Below are positions 1 through 20,039 of a stretch of 64,000 nt of DNA, in pieces (the stretch's first letter is position 1; each line of letters begins with the position of its first letter). The translations under genes were made by a program, and so were the position numbers. Origin of the DNA: Acanthaster planci (lineage: Eukaryota > Echinodermata > Asteroidea > Valvatida > Acanthasteridae); NCBI RefSeq assembly GCF_001949145.1, contig NW_019091411.1, positions 690,335 to 754,334 of the forward strand, given 5' to 3'. Under the pieces are notes generated by a model. It was not told the origin of the DNA and did not search any database. It saw only the letters and a program-made list of their open reading frames with translations.

Positions 1-164
1 AATACCCGATCCACTCTAAGACTACAATCAATAAATTTACTCGTTGATCTTCTTTATAATGAAGATCAATGGATATATTCCTTGTGCAGAGGACTTGGCG
101 TGCCTGTGGTGAGTTAGTTCTGCGTGCCATGGTGCACACAGACTCTCGACCAGAGAGATCATAG

Positions 165-474
165 GGTGCGTTTGATTAGCTTACACGCGTAAGTCAAACT
201 TACACGAGAGCGTTCGTTTAGCCATCACGTGATCTTTGTGCCTGCCTTGGTGTCAGTCACCACTACCCCGGCTGGCGAGCAGGTCTCTGGAGGCTGCCCG
301 CGTGTAATGACGTCACGGATGGACTGTTCGAGCGTGGACATGATGGAACATGGCGGGGACTTGACCTTTTCCCAGAATGCCTTGGCGAATACACTGCAGC
401 GTTCGATTAGCCTCATTTCGAGGCTTCCCTTGCGTGTAACACTAGTGTATTCAGGGAAGCCAATCGAACGCACC
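165..474. mobile_element. Small TIR element (MITE-like)
   Basis: The ends are inverted copies: left GGTGCGTTTGATTAGCTT and, on the opposite strand of the right end, GGTGCGTTCGATTGGCTT. A related internal motif occurs near 402-430. The TIR style resembles hAT-type non-autonomous elements, but no target-site duplication was clear. Two overlapping open frames inside it (229-537 plus, 225-473 minus) are shadows of the element. Confidence 0.4.
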
Positions 475-651
475 GTTAGTAAAGTAAATGCTCGTCACGT
501 CTCATGCGCTCGTGCGCGGTTTCATACGTACGCGTAGGCATCTGCGACGTTCCAAGTTGTTCGTGCGTAATGGGTCAATTTTACGTGCCCTGCGTCACCT
601 CTACTAGTTCTACTTATGATCTCTATGCTCTTAACCAATCTGCCCCACAGA

Positions 652-711
652 CGTAGATCACGGAAAACACCAGCTCCTATTCAAAACTACAGGAGTATTC
701 CGTGATCTACG
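652..711. repeat. Perfect 14-bp inverted repeat (hairpin)
   Basis: CGTAGATCACGGAA at 652-665 is followed by its exact reverse complement TTCCGTGATCTACG at 698-711, with an inner CTCCT/AGGAG pair. Either a tiny MITE or a structured hairpin. No coding content. Confidence 0.6.
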
Positions 712-1013
712 CGACTCCCGACTAATAGGGAAACTGTCAAAGGTATTTATTAATAGTGTTTAAATGTAGGCCTACCATGCAGGGAAATTTCAGAAACTCC
801 TCTAGCTGGCCTTTATGTACTTGGTCCTATATTCTCCTGAAACATCCTCTTGGGCTTTTGTCTACATCATTGGGAGCTAGGTATGGGCGTCTTCAATCTT
901 GGTCACAGTGTGGTTGTATTTAGTAAGTTAAGGAGATTTGCAGTAGCACCGTAGGACCCTTCAAGGATATCTCTTTCTGAGTATGTATGCTTCTGAAAAG
1001 GACCCGTGGATAC

Positions 1014-2110
1014 TCAACATTTCGGGCAGTGTGCTGGGTGTGGTTGTGATAATTGTCCCTGTGTTGATGGATGTATAATGTGCTTTGGCAGGTCGTTCCA
1101 CAATTTCACAGTCTTCGGCAAGACTGAAGTCTTGAATGCTGTTGAGGATGATTGTGGTATATTGAATTGGTTATTGTTTCCCCTCCTGGATCTCTGTATT
1201 TTTGGTTTAAGATGTTCTGAAGTGTCGATGTCCGTGGCTCGAGTATATTTCAAAAGTTGAGTCATCCGGTGGGCTTCATTTGTATCGATTAATCTCTCCC
1301 AGCGCATGGACAACAGCGTGCTGGTGACAATACTCTTCCTTGAGTAGTCTCCATGAACAAAACGTACTGCCCTTTGTTGGACCCTCTCAATTGCACACCG
1401 TGACAACGTTATAAGGGTTCCATGCAGCAACACCGTATTCTCAGTGTGGCCGGAATTATGTAAAGTATAACATTTCCTTGATCTTTCTGGAAATCATGTG
1501 AAATTTCTTTAGTGATGGCATGCCACATCTGAGTTTCCCGTCCCAAGTCATTTTGAAGGTTTTATCGCCAAGTACGTGAACTCTTAATTTCTTCAAGGTG
1601 CACACTGTTCATCTTGTGTGAGGCTTCATCAGGGTGTTGTTTACGAGACACTCTCATCTTTTTATATTTCCCAGCAATGAATTGCATACCCCAAGTGGCG
1701 GCCCATCCGATGAGGTTGTTGACATCAGCTCACATCAATAATTTCTCGTCTTCCTTGGAATTTGATGATATATGAGACAGTCATCGGCGAATAACCTTGT
1801 ATTTAAACACTCCTTACAACAGAGTGGATATCATTATGAAAAGACGGACTAAAATGTCGTCCCAGAAGAGTCCCCGTCCCCTGTGGTACACCACTGAGAA
1901 CTTAAAGCTATCTGAAGAATTCGCAATTGATAACAACTCTCTGCAGCCTTTTGCAAAGAAACAAGGTTATTTGGTGTTTGATTTTGCCCCTGAGTACCAT
2001 AATAATGGATCTTTTGAAGAGGTTTCTGGTGTGGTATCACATCGAACGTATTTGGAAACTCTAAAACTGCTTTATCACCGGTACTGTTCGGTAATAACAC
2101 TGTAAACATC
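1014..2110 (-). mobile_element. CR1/L2-like LINE reverse transcriptase relic
   Basis: The minus strand reads as a decayed non-LTR reverse transcriptase. At 1849-2109 a frame holds FDVIPHQKPLQKIHYYG, the usual block after the first catalytic Asp. At 1778-1794 the frame LFADDC gives the catalytic FADD motif, followed by a WAATWGMQF-type block. At 1014-1433 is the C-terminal end (ERVQQRAVRFV, then TVKLWNDLP near its end). Several frameshifts and stops separate the blocks, so it is inactive. The element has no endonuclease part in view. It probably sits in an intron of gene C or downstream of it. Confidence 0.8.
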
Positions 2111-2289
2111 CACGTGTGGAATTATCCCTGGCCAGCCGATTCAACACTGTGTTAAGCTTCATTTGTTTTTCCTGGTGCTTGGTTTAGGAATCCATAGTTT
2201 AAACAAGTGTGCACTGTCACAACTATTACGGTTTACTGCGAGTCGGTACCCAGACGCCGCGCATCTACAGTCGTATGTGTATTAAAAAT

Positions 2290-2600
2290 TGGCCTTTGCA
2301 GAAAGCAGACTCTTGGCATTCGTTGCGGTCTGTATATTAAAAGTTCAAGTAAGACACATGGGAAATACCGCCAGGCAAAGACACTGCTGTGGGCAAAGGC
2401 AGCGGTATGAGGCTCAGGTGTTTTTAATCCAGTTCTGCATCCAGCACCATACCAACCTAACTTCCATTTCACTTTTATAACGCGTGATACAGGTTTTCCA
2501 GGCCAATTTCGGAAAATGCGCGATTTAATTTGTAAAATAATAATTCAATTTGGCATTCGTTGTGGTCTGTAGATTGCAAGTTCAAGTAAGACACACCGAA
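2290..2600 (-). pseudogene. Dead cbEGF exon fragments, split by a TIR element piece
   Basis: Minus strand: at 2290-2329 an acceptor AG is followed by DRNECQES, the start of a calcium-binding EGF exon like the intact one at 3430-3564. At 2373-2480 a decayed EGF tail reads ASYRCLCPQQC after an in-frame TGA. A second exon start (DHNECQ) lies at 2550-2566 with matching upstream intron sequence, butted directly against a truncated TIR element copy (2488-2549). No usable complete exon remains. Confidence 0.6.
2488..2549 (+). mobile_element. Truncated copy of TIR element family
   Basis: TACAGGTTTTCCAGGCCAAT and the following bases to TTCAATTTGGC match the left end of the full element at 3617-4642. 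The match stops abruptly where EGF exon sequence begins. Confidence 0.6.
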
Positions 2601-2899
2601 GGAATTAGAGTAACTATGGAAGGGAATAAAGTATAATGGAAAGCCTTTTCGGATGTACCGATTTTGTAAAATTTCCATTTCTTTTGAATTTTGAACATGT
2701 ACAATTTATTTTCATAACATGCAACAAACGGTTTTCATGTATTTCTCGTCCAGTGCCATATTACAGTTTATTACTCTTACTAATAAATTAGCTATATATC
2801 CCAAAGCTTAAGACATATTTGGACTTAAGGGTAAGTAGCTCGAGGAACTAGAAAGTCCCATCTCTGAATCTGTTTGTACATCATTCAAGACCAACCTAC

Positions 2900-12363
<9,464 letters not shown>

Positions 12364-15300
12364 GTTTCCAGCTAGTGTCCCGTTAAAGCATCAGTTTCTA
12401 CAATTCCAATCAAAGTAACATTCCCTGAGGCAGTTGGATATCAATGTAGTGTTCTTTTCTATACCGCCCGAGGAACTGAATTACTGATTAATCTGTGACG
12501 TGTCCTGTTAGTGGACAGACTTACTGGGTATTGCACGTCTCTCGACACAAATGCGACGCAGTCCTTTCTGTATACGCAGGACTATGCCATCGGCCATATT
12601 ACGCGAGCGGACACGGTCCGCTGTGGCTGAGAAATCGATTTACCACCAACTTGGCATTCCTCCCGGCATCCTTCCTTTCTGATGTCTGTTGTGTTAAAGT
12701 TCACATCTGCTCTGCACATTTGTTTTCCTTGTTAGTGTTTCAGATCCTGTTATATACATACTTGGGACGTGACCGTGATGTCAACATCTGCAGGAAATCT
12801 TTTGCTAAAAATAGCTTTTCATGTTAAGTCTTCCAAGCAAATGCCAATATGCAGACTGTGCAGAATACCAAGTTAGTCGCCCGCAATCTTTGGAAGAACT
12901 GTAGACTGTCTTGTCACCCCCCACCTTCGGTTAAATGTTAATTCATTACTGTCTGCCATTTTGGCGCAGCTGCCCTCCATTTTGAATGTCGCTTCCGTGA
13001 TGTCAGACTTACCTGCCATTTTTACATTTATTCACCTCTGCCCTTTGAACAATGTGCGCGACCCATGATTCTTAACTCAATCCAGCTTAACCATCTCATT
13101 TGCATGCAGAGGCGAGATTCTCAGGGATTCTTACGAGATTTACCTTTTTTAGTGGGAGTTGATACCCTTCCGTCTTTCTTCTCTGCATGGAACCTTCCAA
13201 TTCGAGTTTACTTATAAGACTTGAATACCTAGATTTGCAACCTCACTTGTGCTGCTGAATTCTAAAACGGGAGTTGAACTTTTCGATCCAGGTAGCGGCG
13301 ATGTGGATTTTAGACATATTTTCTTAATTTAAATCTTGAACCCTTTAAATACGATCTGAGAATAATTATGTGCGTTGCAGTGTAAATATAGTGCATAACC
13401 TCCAGAGATGTATGGACTGAACCTGACCTGAGGATTGAAGGGAGTAGTATACAAGATATGAACAAACATTATCAGTTGTTCTAGTTATTCGAGGTTCTCT
13501 GTGCAAAGTTTCAAACGTAATCAGTTGAACTGATTAATATTACAAGGCTTAATAGACATCCAGTACATTTTGCTTGCGTGATGCCGTTACTGTGAGATTC
13601 GTGTCTGCTCTCGACAAGCGGAGCAGAACCACACTCTTCGGCAAGAAACCTTCAAATTACAAATTTTCCAGGCTTATTCAACACGATTTTTTCATTCTAC
13701 TTCATGAAATCGGTCCAGGGCAGTTGCAGTATTTAATTTCTTCAACCGTCAGACGATTTCAAATGTCGATCAACCGAATTCGAAGCATGAACATCATTTT
13801 GACCGCGGAGTATTCTATTTCGTCTCGCTTGCGCCACCCTGCATTATTCAGAAAACAAATTCATCTCACACATTTTGATCATAATTATGCTTGTACCATT
13901 TCGTCAAAACTCTCTGCAACTCAGTAGAATGCATACATCTCGCTAGTGAGATATTCTATCCATTTTTGGATTTTGTTCTAACTGTTCTTCTGTGATTGGA
14001 GACATTTGTCGTTTCTTGATGTTGAGAAATTTATGTGTAGGCCATATTCTCTTCGCAGCACAACTACACTCAAATGCGTTCAGTTGTTCACGAGTAAAAT
14101 GGGAATAATTTACCTTACAAAATTATTAAAGAGACTGGCACAAGACGATTCGATTTCTGAATGCCGCGACTCTGCAACCCCTTGTAATTATTCCTTTGTT
14201 TTGAACGTACACAGGGCGGTCATTTACGTTCCAGCCAATGAAACGTTTTGCTTGTCATGCTTGTCATGCTCCACCCACCTAGTGTCATGCTCCACTACAG
14301 CCTATTTGACCGTCTTCTGCATCACTCTTGTTAGTTAAATTGTTCGCTTCTTGGATTTTTCGTGATGCAGCAGCTCGTTGCGTTGGCGGTCACAGTTAAT
14401 AAAGCGGGAAGCTCATACTGAATATAATGGTTAGAGGGGTCCGTGAAAATCGGGCAAATTGCCTGACAAACATTTAAGATATGCAGTTATATGTTAATTG
14501 GCCTCTTAACTCTAAACATCTCTTGAGACTGACACAAAAGAGTGGAAGAATAGACCCCAATGGTGTCTCTCTTCTTTGGCAGGGCGTGTTAGCAGCGCCC
14601 ATTCTCGTAAACCAACGCTGGAGGAACAACCTGTCCTAGCCCTTGAAGAGCTGGGAGCAAAGTTCATTCCCTCGATATTTTGCTCCCATTGGCGGTAGTG
14701 CCCTATAGTACACATTTTCACTCACTGAAAACGTTTTTTAGTACCTCTGTTCTGTCACTTTCTCACCACACCTGTGAAAATCTGACGTCCTGCTCTTGTG
14801 TAGCAATTGGTTTCCCCAGGCAGGTCAGTCGAAAATGTAAACTTTTGCTGACATGCTTCATGCACACGTGTGGTCTTGAACTTCCCTAGGCCGTAACAAC
14901 AAAATTGTAACTTCGATTCAAGATTGAGTTCAAACCTCGTCTTAATATTGAGCCTGAGGATTTCTACATACATGACTTTTGTACATGTATCTGCCAAGTT
15001 TATATGAAATGGCACAGTGGAGCTCTGAAGAGACGAATAGCAACAACCCCCCCCCGCTTATTTTGAATACATATCGCCTCCATGGACCCCGATGGGCCCC
15101 TGTGGTCAACCATGTCATTGAAAACGCTTGCCCACAAGGCTTGACTGTAATGTTTAAATTCTTTAAATTTCCCTATTTTTCCTTATTATAATGTGCATCT
15201 GAATTCACTCTATTTTTCATAAAATGAATAGTTCTTACAAGGCCTAAACTAACGAATCACGACAATACCACTGACACCAGACTGGGCCTACTGGTTACCT

Positions 15301-15744
15301 ATCTTTGAACCTCTATCGGACGGGAACCAGTCAAACAGCCGCGCGAACACTGCCACAAAACGTGGCTTTAGGATGGCAACTTTAGCAGAGTAGGCCCTCA
15401 AGGGCAAGCAGTTGCGTAATATATAGATTTTCCCGGTAAGTAACGGAAAATATGCGATATAATTTGTAAAATACAAATTCATTTTTGGGCCTAGATTTTG
15501 AAAACGCCTTTAAAACCTGGTTTCATTTTCGCAATAACAAGCTTTCGACTTTCTTTTGTATCTTTCAAATTAATGAATGTTAGTTGCGTTTCATTAAAGA
15601 AGTTAAAAAAATACGCGTCTGGGATTTCGGACTGACGTATTCCTTGCCAGTTGCAACAAAATGTGTATTCTTATTCGCCAAACATCTGTCTTTTACTGTG
15701 ACTTTTCGGGTGTAAGTTTCAGTTTTATTTGCTTTAATTCAAAA
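12364..15744. other. Non-coding interval upstream of gene C
   Basis: Contains the presumed promoter region of gene C, but no TATA or other element could be assigned with confidence. Open frames at 13574-13927 and 14006-14338 have no domain match I recognise and no array-type splice borders. The right end (15422-15745) is a diverged TIR element copy. Confidence 0.5.
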
Positions 15745-15745
15745 A
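15422..15745 (+). mobile_element. Diverged copy of the 3617-4642 TIR element family
   Basis: TATAGATTTTCCCGG, then TGCGATATAATTTGTAAAATA, AACCTGGTTTCAT and TTTCAAATTAATGAATG follow the left half of the 3617 element in order. Ends near the start of the segment duplicated from gene B. Confidence 0.5.
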
Positions 15746-16206
15746 TTAAAATCCGAAATACTACGCCATCATACGTATGGGTGTTTTAATTGCAAGAATG
15801 TAAGTTTATTTACCTCATTTTGTAACAGAGCTGTTTTACCGTAAATATCTTCGGCACATAAAAGTTGCAGGTTCGTCAATTTGCAGTAAACTTCACTTGC
15901 TAAAACTTAAAATCCAATATTGAGCATTTGACGAGTAAAAGGCATTATGCATTATGCTTGAGGGTTAATTTTAATAGTGTAACATTTTATTTTCATGTAT
16001 TACATGATTATCATAATACTGTATGGAATTAAGAGATAAATATTTGCGAATAATTCTTGTTTAAAACCTAGCACTCCATGAGAACCAGTTTTAGCCCCGA
16101 AAAATCATTTGCACCAGAAAATATATGTCTAAAGTGTGCTCTTTTTGAAGAAGATTAAAAAGCCTCTGTCTTGCTTGAAATTTAGATTTTATTTAAGCTC
16201 ACTTAC

Positions 16207-16346
16207 CTGGGCAGTCGCTCGATGACCTAGATCCCTTTGTTGACGTGGTTGTACCTTCCCTACACGGCAAGCAGGCCATTTGCTTGAAGGCCACGGTCGT
16301 CAAGTGGCCAGTCCAGACGGTGAGAACGTTCCGGGTTTACACTCCA
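16207..16346 (-). pseudogene. Copy D: GCC2 exon with stop and 22-nt deletion
   Basis: Aligns with gene B 25095-25256, with both splice sites kept (AG and GTAAGT). TGC of the TCRPC block has become TGA at 16300-16302, and 22 nt after it are deleted, shifting the frame. Confidence 0.85.
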
Positions 16347-16621
16347 CTGCCGTTGCAAAACAAAAAGCAACGAGTCTATGTCGCCAGTGATTTCAGAATT
16401 ATTGAGGGTATATCTAGATTGCACCATTGCATATTGTTTAAACATGGAGCGGAGCCACGGAGGAAAGAAGAAACACCAATCTATAAGAGTCTGCTTAAAC
16501 GTTGAATGTTTACTTTCCCCTTTTTCGAGAGCTAGTGGAGAAAGTCGAAATCTTTCTCCACTGAGAATCGAATCCACGACTTCCTGCAACTGCTCACCGG
16601 ATAAAAAGTCGTATCTACTCG

Positions 16622-16697
16622 AAAACTTCTCTTCATCACAGACTTTACAGGTCTGTGTTCTACTGTCATAAGTGCGAACCCATTTCGCAGCTTACTA
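16622..16697 (-). pseudogene. Copy D: remnant of GCC2 exon
   Basis: Only the 5' part of the exon matching gene B 25652-25813 survives (the ETCKVC block), next to intron text matching 25405-25500. The deletion removes the 3' part and donor. Confidence 0.7.
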
Positions 16698-16996
16698 AAA
16701 GTGACATGCGAGAAGTCGGGGTCAAATAGTTTATTCAGTAAAGATCATACATATTGTAACGTACATGCAAGAAGGCGTGCAGCCGTGCACACCAAAATAT
16801 GTTTGGTGTATCTCGCCAGGTATAAAAGACGGCGTGCACGTGAGGTTTAATATGGACGTTGTCCAGAGAATGATGTCTTGAAATTGTAAATTGTAAGGAT
16901 TTCCGATCTTAGTAGCTACCTAATATACTTCACTTTTCGCTCTACAGAGCGTGTTCATACTGCATGATTTCATAAATATGTAATCATTATTCTCAC

Positions 16997-17164
16997 TTGC
17001 AGGCGTCGTCTGCGACGAAGCCAACGTTTTGTCCCATCGCACTTTTCTTGAAATCCTCCACAAATGCTGCCTTGATTGCTCGCTTAGTACTTTGACGCTG
17101 GTAGTGCCCTACGTAGTACCAGTACTGGAGTGCCATGCCCCGTTTGTAACCGTCTGGAGTTGCT
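16997..17164 (-). pseudogene. Copy D: Cys-region exon
   Basis: Matches gene B 26744-26906 and gene A 53240-53405. The frame is open, but the GDC cysteine is lost (reads VGHYQ), GGC is GFV, and the acceptor AG has changed (TCTAG to TCTAT). The donor is now GTGAG. Confidence 0.75.
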
Positions 17165-17691
17165 CTTTATAGACGCGCAACAAACGTAAATTTACATTCG
17201 TGTAATTAAAAATGGACCCTCGGAACGTTTTTATAAGGATGAATTTAACTGTTTTAAAATCAACAATCAGTGGTGGTAACTGCCTTCATACTGTTGACGA
17301 AGGTTGGGGAAGACAATGGAAGAATCCTTGATAAACTGCCGAGGGTTACCTTAATTGTCTTGCTTGTCCCTTCACCCCACGCAAGGACTCCCAATTGGCC
17401 TTGGATCTAACAATCCAATAAACATTGCAATAAACTCCTTCTCTAAACCACGACCGATAATTGTGTTTTGGTATTTGTGGTACATGAAGTTTATGTCGCT
17501 TGTATCCAGAACGAACCAACTTAAAGTGACGGCTACAGCGGATTTTGAAGCCCAAAGCAAATACCGATTGGAAAACCAGCGTTGTCCAATTGAATTCATT
17601 CTCTTTACCTTTTGTTTCCACTATTCCGTGCAAACGATTTTAGTTGATATCGTGGGACAAAGAGCTAGAGGACGTGCTAAGGCATTCTTAC

Positions 17692-17890
17692 TAGAGTATT
17701 CTGGCCAGGGTGTGACTCGTCTAGGTGGTAGCGTGCGCCATTTCCCCAGAAAGGCAAATATGCCGTGTAACTGGCGTCTTGGAGAAGTCGAAGTCTTGTT
17801 TACACTAAACCCAGCAGAACTGACCGAAGAGCCACTGGTCACAGGCCCTGACGCCGTTACATGGGTCTAGATATTTGGGGCAACCGGTGG
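17692..17890 (-). pseudogene. Copy D: CCP exon with TAG stop
   Basis: Matches gene B 27437-27634. CP..LDPCNGVRACDQWLFGQFC is followed by an in-frame TAG at 17805-17807, and a frameshift lies further on. The acceptor is intact; the donor region reads AGTAAGA with the exon end altered. Confidence 0.85.
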
Positions 17891-17974
17891 CTGAAACGAA
17901 AACAGGACTGATTAAAGTTGCTAAAGACGTTTATAACTCATGGCAGTCCTGTTCGAAGGAAATCAATCTCTCAC

Positions 17975-18079
17975 GTCCAACACGAATCGTAAACTGATAT
18001 TTGGTGCTCAGTCCTGTTCCATCTGTAGCTGTAAATGTTACGATATGTGAACCCCAAAGTCAGCCCCTTGCTCGTGTGT
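17975..18079 (-). pseudogene. Copy D: HYR second-half exon with 4-nt deletion
   Basis: 105 nt against 109 nt in gene A (55015-55123) and gene B (28055-28163). The deletion removes the FTW block bases and shifts the frame into a stop. Splice sites remain (AG, GTGAGA). Confidence 0.8.
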
Positions 18080-18330
18080 CTGAAATGAGAAAATAGTTCT
18101 CTTTCTCTTTCTGTTACTTTCGTAATGCTGTTTTCCTCCGAAAAATCTAACCACTTTTCTCCAAAATCCAAGCTAGTATGAATCGCAGGAGACAGACAGA
18201 AGACAGGAGACAGAAAAGGCTTAGGTTTTGAAGCTAGAGGGAAGGTCTCTATATTTTCTACAATGGTAGAGGCGGGAAAGTTACTCACTTGCAAACGCTT
18301 CAAACCATCATAGGACCTTAATCGGACCTT

Positions 18331-18450
18331 TAGGCGATGTGGAGATCTTGGCGGAAGTTATCGTCAAATTGGGGCTCTTTCCACGAGACAGACTTAGTCC
18401 TCGTTCTAGAGGTGATGTCAGTAACTGGCCAAGGACAGACCGTCTATCTG
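18331..18450 (-). pseudogene. Copy D: HYR first-half exon remnant
   Basis: Matches gene B 28456-28589 but lacks the TQPPTVE block after the acceptor and has lost the donor (CTTAC replaced). Confidence 0.75.
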
Positions 18451-18591
18451 TTTATAAGAGTGACAATATTTGAACGAGAACTGAAACCGAATTCGCAAAA
18501 TCTCATCCAAGTATTATGTTAATTCGTTTTACGGATTGAAGAACGTGTACAAGAAAATTCATTTGTACAAGCCCTTTTACTTTTCCAAATT

Positions 18592-18878
18592 GATATCTTT
18601 ATACAAAATATCGTCATGTGACAAAACCAAAACACAAGAAAAACAGGAGTTTAAAGAAAAAACAAAATGAATGGTAAAATAGTCATGTAAAATAGTAATA
18701 GTAGTGGTAAAATGGTTTTTACCATTAGGTAAAAATGGTTTTAACCATTTTACTACTACTATTACTATTTTACATGACTATTTTACTATGACTATTTTAC
18801 CATTCATTTTGTTTTTCTCTTTAAACTCCTGTTTTTCTTGTGTTTTGGTCACATGACGATATTTTGTATAAAGATATC
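18592..18878. repeat. Large palindrome (about 130-bp arms)
   Basis: GATATCTTTATACAAAATAT starts the left arm at 18592, and its reverse complement ends the right arm at 18878. The arms pair through blocks such as AAACAGGAGTTTAAAG and TCATGTAAAATAGTAATAGT, with a short centre near 18723-18739. The right arm matches the in-place intron sequence of gene B (28740-28850), so the left arm is the inverted duplicate. One arm carries an extra CTATTTTACTATGA-type repeat. Confidence 0.85.
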
Positions 18879-19009
18879 GAGAACTGTTCTTTCACCCGAA
18901 TTAAAGGCTGCCTTAAGGCTGATACATTTATGGACAACAGGCAAAGCGGGAGAATAACGTCCAGCATAAGGCGATCAGCGGTAAATCCTTTTGGCTTAAT
19001 GTATTCCGA

Positions 19010-19990
19010 CTAAGAACCCCGGCTTTGCCTGGGCTTGGCTCATGCTGCGTTGGGCTTTGGCTCCTTGGCCATGGCCTGAATCTGGCTGGATCTGGTCTTA
19101 TCACTGGACTAGACTTGAAAATGCAAAGGCTTTGGTTACACGAAGGATAGCCCTGGGTTGCGTCTAAAATAGGCCTTAGCTACTAGAAAGGAGCTAAGTT
19201 TGGCCTGGCCTGTGCCTGACCTGGGCTAGGCTCGACTCAGGTCTGATTAAGACCAGGGGTAAGCTTGGCTTGGTTTAGGCCTGGGCTAGGCTTGACTTAA
19301 GTCCGGTTTAGGCCTGGGCTAGGCTAGGCTTAAGCCAGGTTTAGGCCTGGGCTAGGCTTGGCTTAAGTCCAATTTAGGCCTGGGCTAGGCTTGGCTTAAG
19401 TCCAATTTAGGCCTGGGCTAGGCTTGGCCTAAGCCGATTTAGGCCTGGGCTAGGCTTGGCTTAAATCGGGTTTAGGCCTGGGCTAGGCTAGGTTTAAGCC
19501 AGGTTTAGGCCTGGGATAGGCTGTGCTTAAATCCAATTAAGTCTTAACTAGGTCTGGCTTGGTCTAGGCTAAGTCTAGGTCAGATTTAGACCTGAAGTTA
19601 GCATGAGCTAGGCCTTGCTTTATTTTTGTTAGGCCTGACCTAGGCATAATCAACCTGTGTCAGGTATGGCATACCTACGGCTCTGGTCTTACCCCGACTT
19701 GGCCAGAGGTGTAGGCTCGATCTAGCCAAAGCTTAGGCTCTTTTAGACTGGGCGTTCGCTGGTCTTTGCCTTGGGATGAGCCTGTCCCTTTAAGGGGCTA
19801 GATCTTAGTCTTCTTAAGGCATGGACTAGACATGAATGAGGCCGACATTGCGTAGGCTGGGAAAAGGTGTCGGTTAAGCAAGGATAGCCTTGGGCTGTCT
19901 TGACTAGGCTCAAGCTACTAGTGGGCTAGGCCTAGCAAAACCGTGAGCTAAGCCTGAGATAGGCCTGCACACCTAATAAACCACCCGGTA
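19010..19990. repeat. Degenerate AGGCCTGGGCTAGGC-rich satellite region
   Basis: About 1 kb dominated by GGCCT, GGGCTAGG and GGCTTGG words. It begins exactly where the match between copy D and gene B ends. No coding potential. Confidence 0.75.
19274..19536. repeat. 33-bp minisatellite, eight units
   Basis: Unit TTTAGGCCTGGGCTAGGCTT plus about 13 more bases (GGCTTAAGTCC and similar). Unit starts fall at 19274, 19307, 19340, 19373, 19406, 19438, 19471 and 19504, so the period is 33 with one 32-bp unit. Confidence 0.9.
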
Positions 19991-20039
19991 ATATCAGGCT
20001 ATGCCTACCCAAGCATTTTTAGACTGTGGTCGGCGGAGT

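Larger units (their letters stand above)
1..1013. other. Non-coding left flank
   Basis: No exon-like segment of the array's domain families was found here on either strand. It contains two inverted-repeat elements (listed separately). The modest open frames at 229-537 have no recognisable domain and lie inside one of those elements. Gene C may continue to the left of the window, in which case this is intronic sequence. Confidence 0.5.
15745..19012 (-). pseudogene. Partial pseudogene copy D of the 3' half of gene B
   Basis: Exons, introns and flanks match 23.1-29.08 kb of gene B in the same order and orientation. Examples: the intron motif AAAAGTTGCA near 15862/23233, the GCC2 exon, the Cys-region exon, the CCP exon, both HYR2 exons, and the intron text GGCTGCCTTAAGG at 18907/28980. 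The copy is about 3.3 kb against 6.0 kb because of many deletions. Damage includes a TGA in the GCC2 exon (16300-16302), a TAG in the CCP exon (17805-17807), a 4-nt deletion in HYR2b, loss of acceptor or donor sites, and missing exons (the 24760, 26159 and 26511 exon equivalents). It lacks any start exon, so it is a dead segmental duplicate, not a fourth gene. Confidence 0.85.

Noticed and set aside
17355-17870. Longest plus-strand open frame (171 codons)
   Set aside because: It runs antisense across the dead CCP exon of copy D and its intron; no domain is visible in that frame.
15745-19012. Copy D as a fourth functional gene
   Set aside because: In-frame stops, frameshifts, lost splice sites and no start exon.
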